8,599 bases of DNA, from assembly GCA_900771065.1 (NCBI GenBank), contig CAAGMP010000135.1:1-8599 (forward strand), given 5' to 3'. The DNA is from an uncultured Acinetobacter sp. (GTDB lineage Bacteria; Pseudomonadota; Gammaproteobacteria; Pseudomonadales; Moraxellaceae). Below the pieces are notes generated by a model. That model was not told the origin of the DNA, made no database searches, and saw only the letters and a program-made list of their open reading frames with translations. The translations under genes were made by a program, and so were the position numbers. Positions 6,957 to 8,599 of this stretch are shown here, one piece after another (positions within the stretch are counted from its first letter, which is position 1; each line of letters begins with the position of its first letter).

Positions 6957-7874
6957 ATGGCGCATTCAAAAGTAATCTTGTTAGATCTTGAAAATAATCT
7001 TCCAACAGCACAATTGTTGCATGATATTTTAAACCATTATGCTGTGATTTATATGTTTAATTGCAAAGGTCAGTTTGAATATCCGTTAGATGATTTAACC
7101 CAGTTTGCGACGTGGGTTGCAAGTGGGCAAATTGTGATTTTAGAAACACCGAATGCACCACAAAAAGAATTTGAATATGCCATGTTAGCAGGACAGTTGT
7201 TGGTTTTGTTGTTGCCTCAAACGCATTGTGATTTGATTTCAGCCAATAAAAGCAGTTTGATTTTGGTTGAAATGTTAAATGAAGCGCATTTAATTTGTGA
7301 GCTGATTCAATTAACAAATCATGTGAAAAAGCAGAAAAAAAATCCAATTCCAAATATTGAAACCATTTTAAATAAACCCGAATTGCGTTTAGTGAAACGA
7401 TATTGCGACATTTTAGGTGAGGCTAAAGGTCAGCCTAGCACTAAACAAGCTTTAATTAATTCTTTAATTAATACGTTGCACGTGGACACCGATCAAGCGC
7501 AAAGTTTATTGGCATTATTAATTAATTTAAAATTGGTAAAATGCGCAAATGATCAGATTCATTTTCGTAAAAAAGTTTTAAAACAATGGCTTCAATTAGA
7601 TTTAGAACAACAATCAAATTCATCTTTACACAGCATACAAACCGATTTGTTTAAAAATTTTGCAGTTATTGATCCTATTCAAGTGGAAATAGCACGTACT
7701 TTGCGTGCGCTAAAAGGTGAAAAACCAAAAGATATTTATGCTTTGCGTGACTTATTATTTGAAAATTTTCCAAATGCAGATATTCGCTCATTATTAAAAG
7801 AATTAATTGAAAAAGGCTATATTTATTGGAATGGTCATGAAGTGCTGTATAGCCATGAATTGTTTTTAAATTGA
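6957..7874 (+). CDS. PIN/NYN-like domain protein with a degenerate active site and two HTH-like modules
   Basis: This 305-residue protein has no signal peptide or membrane segment. Residues 5-118 resemble a PIN/NYN-type nuclease fold: strand KVILLDLEN with D10, then SGQIVILETP, EFEYAMLAGQL and CDLISANKSS. Against the next gene's product, the second acidic site reads PQKE (around 68-71, with only E71 kept) and the third reads SANK (95-98) instead of SND. Nuclease activity is therefore doubtful. Residues about 142-205 and 240-300 look like two related helix-turn-helix or LOTUS-like modules, each ending in a short beta hairpin (LKLVKCANDQIHF and KGYIYWNGHEVLY). The start has only a weak GGA 14 bases upstream, but a strong promoter precedes it. 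Fold and module calls come from motif reading, not a database search. The function is unknown; RNA binding or regulation of its paralogous partner is inference. Confidence 0.7.
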   Translation: MAHSKVILLDLENNLPTAQLLHDILNHYAVIYMFNCKGQFEYPLDDLTQFATWVASGQIVILETPNAPQKEFEYAMLAGQLLVLLLPQTHCDLISANKSSLILVEMLNEAHLICELIQLTNHVKKQKKNPIPNIETILNKPELRLVKRYCDILGEAKGQPSTKQALINSLINTLHVDTDQAQSLLALLINLKLVKCANDQIHFRKKVLKQWLQLDLEQQSNSSLHSIQTDLFKNFAVIDPIQVEIARTLRALKGEKPKDIYALRDLLFENFPNADIRSLLKELIEKGYIYWNGHEVLYSHELFLN

Positions 7875-7876
7875 GG
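7873..7876 (+). promoter_or_regulatory. Ribosome binding site overlapping the preceding stop codon
   Basis: GAGG shares its first two bases with the TGA stop (7872-7874) of the first PIN-like gene and lies five bases before the ATG at 7882. This arrangement favours coupled translation of the two genes and a matched level of their products. Confidence 0.7.
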
Positions 7877-7881
7877 TCAAT

Positions 7882-8599
7882 ATGAAGAAAATTTTATTAT
7901 TAGACATTGAAAATTTGCAAAAATCAGAAAAAGAATTATTAAAATATTTATCTCAATATCAATCTGTTTATTTGGTTTATGCGAAATCACCCGTTAGTTT
8001 TACCTTAGATGGTTTGGTTAAATTATCTCCTTTTATTAGCAACGGCAAATTAAAAGTTTTAAAAATGCCTAAAATAGGTAAAGATGCTGCTGATTTTGGT
8101 TTGGCTTTTATTGCAGGGCAATTATCGACTCAAGTTTCGGCTAAAGATTATAGTTTTGATGTGATGTCAAATGATCACTCTATGGAATATATTGTTGATT
8201 TACTTAAAATTGCTAAATTTGAAGCCAAAATATTGCATGAAAAACCATTAATTGCGCCTCATGTTGCACAAGAATTAAAAGCTGAACTAGATGTTGAAGG
8301 GATGTTGGTACAATATTGTCAAAGTTTAAGTAAAGCTAATTTTTCTAAGCCTGCCAAAGTTGAGACATTGTTAAATTCTTTAAAAGCAAAACTGCAAATC
8401 CAAGAAGATGTTGCTAAAGTTATTGTAGAAGAATTAAAAAAACGTAAAGTAATTAAGCTTGAATCGGTAAATGGCAAAATTAACTACAATTCAACCATTA
8501 TTCATCAATTGGCTATGCTAGCTTCAACCGAATCAACCGAATCAACCGAATCAACCGAATCAACCGAATCAACCGAATCAACCGAATCAACCGAATCAA
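7882..8599 (+). CDS. PIN/NYN-like domain protein with intact acidic residues (partial, C-terminus beyond right edge)
   Basis: The window holds 239 codons with no stop. Residues 1-118 form a PIN/NYN-like nuclease domain: LLLDIEN with D8, E10 and N11; GKDAADFGLAF with D68 and D71; DVMSNDHS with D93 and D98. These are the positions at which such metal-dependent ribonucleases carry their acidic residues, so activity on RNA is plausible. Residues about 128-203 look like an HTH or LOTUS-like module (HVAQELKAELDVEGMLVQYC, then LLNSLKAKL, VIVEELKKRKVIKLES and KINYN). From residue 215 the chain is pure Ser-Thr-Glu repeats up to the edge. It is a paralog of the preceding protein (shared LLD-EN start, AGQL, similar module order) and is translationally coupled to it. 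No toxin-antitoxin signature is evident: both proteins are large and related. The substrate and pathway are unknown. Confidence 0.75.
   Translation, partial: MKKILLLDIENLQKSEKELLKYLSQYQSVYLVYAKSPVSFTLDGLVKLSPFISNGKLKVLKMPKIGKDAADFGLAFIAGQLSTQVSAKDYSFDVMSNDHSMEYIVDLLKIAKFEAKILHEKPLIAPHVAQELKAELDVEGMLVQYCQSLSKANFSKPAKVETLLNSLKAKLQIQEDVAKVIVEELKKRKVIKLESVNGKINYNSTIIHQLAMLASTESTESTESTESTESTESTESTES
8524..8599 (+). repeat. 9-bp perfect tandem repeat encoding Ser-Thr-Glu
   Basis: The unit tcaaccgaa is repeated eight times without a mismatch, and four bases of a ninth copy reach the window edge. It is in frame with the PIN-like gene (TCA ACC GAA). Perfect identity, including third codon positions, indicates recent expansion by slippage. 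Changes in copy number would alter linker length in steps of three residues without a frameshift. Confidence 0.95.

Noticed and set aside
7057..7353. Minus-strand open frame of 98 codons inside the first PIN-like gene
   Set aside because: Antisense to a well-supported gene, no promoter or ribosome binding site recognised, and composition typical of a shadow frame.
8524..8599. CRISPR array
   Set aside because: The unit is 9 bp, with no spacers, and is in frame with the coding sequence.
6957..8599. Toxin-antitoxin module (VapBC-like)
   Set aside because: Both proteins are large and homologous to each other, with added HTH-like modules; neither resembles a small antitoxin.

Overview
The window is AT-rich and looks chromosomal, from a gammaproteobacterium of the Moraxellaceae, most likely Acinetobacter or a close relative. 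This rests on gene content (FimV-type polar protein, asd, a lipid A-type acyltransferase, uup, slyX) and AT-rich codon use. The genus is inferred from general impression; no marker was searched.

Left part (1-4609), all on the minus strand, read right to left: a lipid A late acyltransferase (LpxL/LpxM/HtrB family, 4609-3671); aspartate-semialdehyde dehydrogenase asd (3563-2445) with its own promoter, closed by a perfect 30-bp palindromic terminator; then a FimV-like protein encoded as two consecutive genes. The first (2303-1101) carries the signal peptide, FimV N-terminal domain, LysM-like domain and periplasmic coiled coil. The second (1032 to beyond the left edge) begins exactly at the transmembrane helix and continues into a cytoplasmic TPR-like segment and an acidic tail with 90-bp repeats.

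Middle (4610-6881): the minus-strand ABC-F ATPase uup (6602-4707), followed by two hairpins, one of which also overlaps the likely promoter of the acyltransferase. The small plus-strand gene slyX (6636-6881) diverges from uup across only 33 bp, so the promoter elements of each must lie inside the other gene or at its start.

Right part (6957-8599), plus strand: behind a good sigma70-type promoter sit two adjacent, translationally coupled paralogous genes. Each encodes an N-terminal PIN/NYN-like nuclease fold followed by helix-turn-helix-like modules. The second keeps the acidic residues expected of the nuclease; the first has lost at least two of them and looks like a catalytically inactive partner. 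The second gene runs off the right edge inside a perfect 9-bp tandem repeat (Ser-Thr-Glu), which lies where the linker between the helix-turn-helix modules of the first protein would be. This pair is the best candidate here for an undescribed system.

The core genes are housekeeping: amino acid and peptidoglycan precursor supply (asd), outer-membrane lipid A (acyltransferase), ribosome- or DNA-linked ATPase function (uup), and polar organisation, twitching or cell-envelope function (FimV). No tRNA, rRNA, CRISPR array, insertion sequence or phage gene was seen. No gene-free stretch exceeds about 110 bp.
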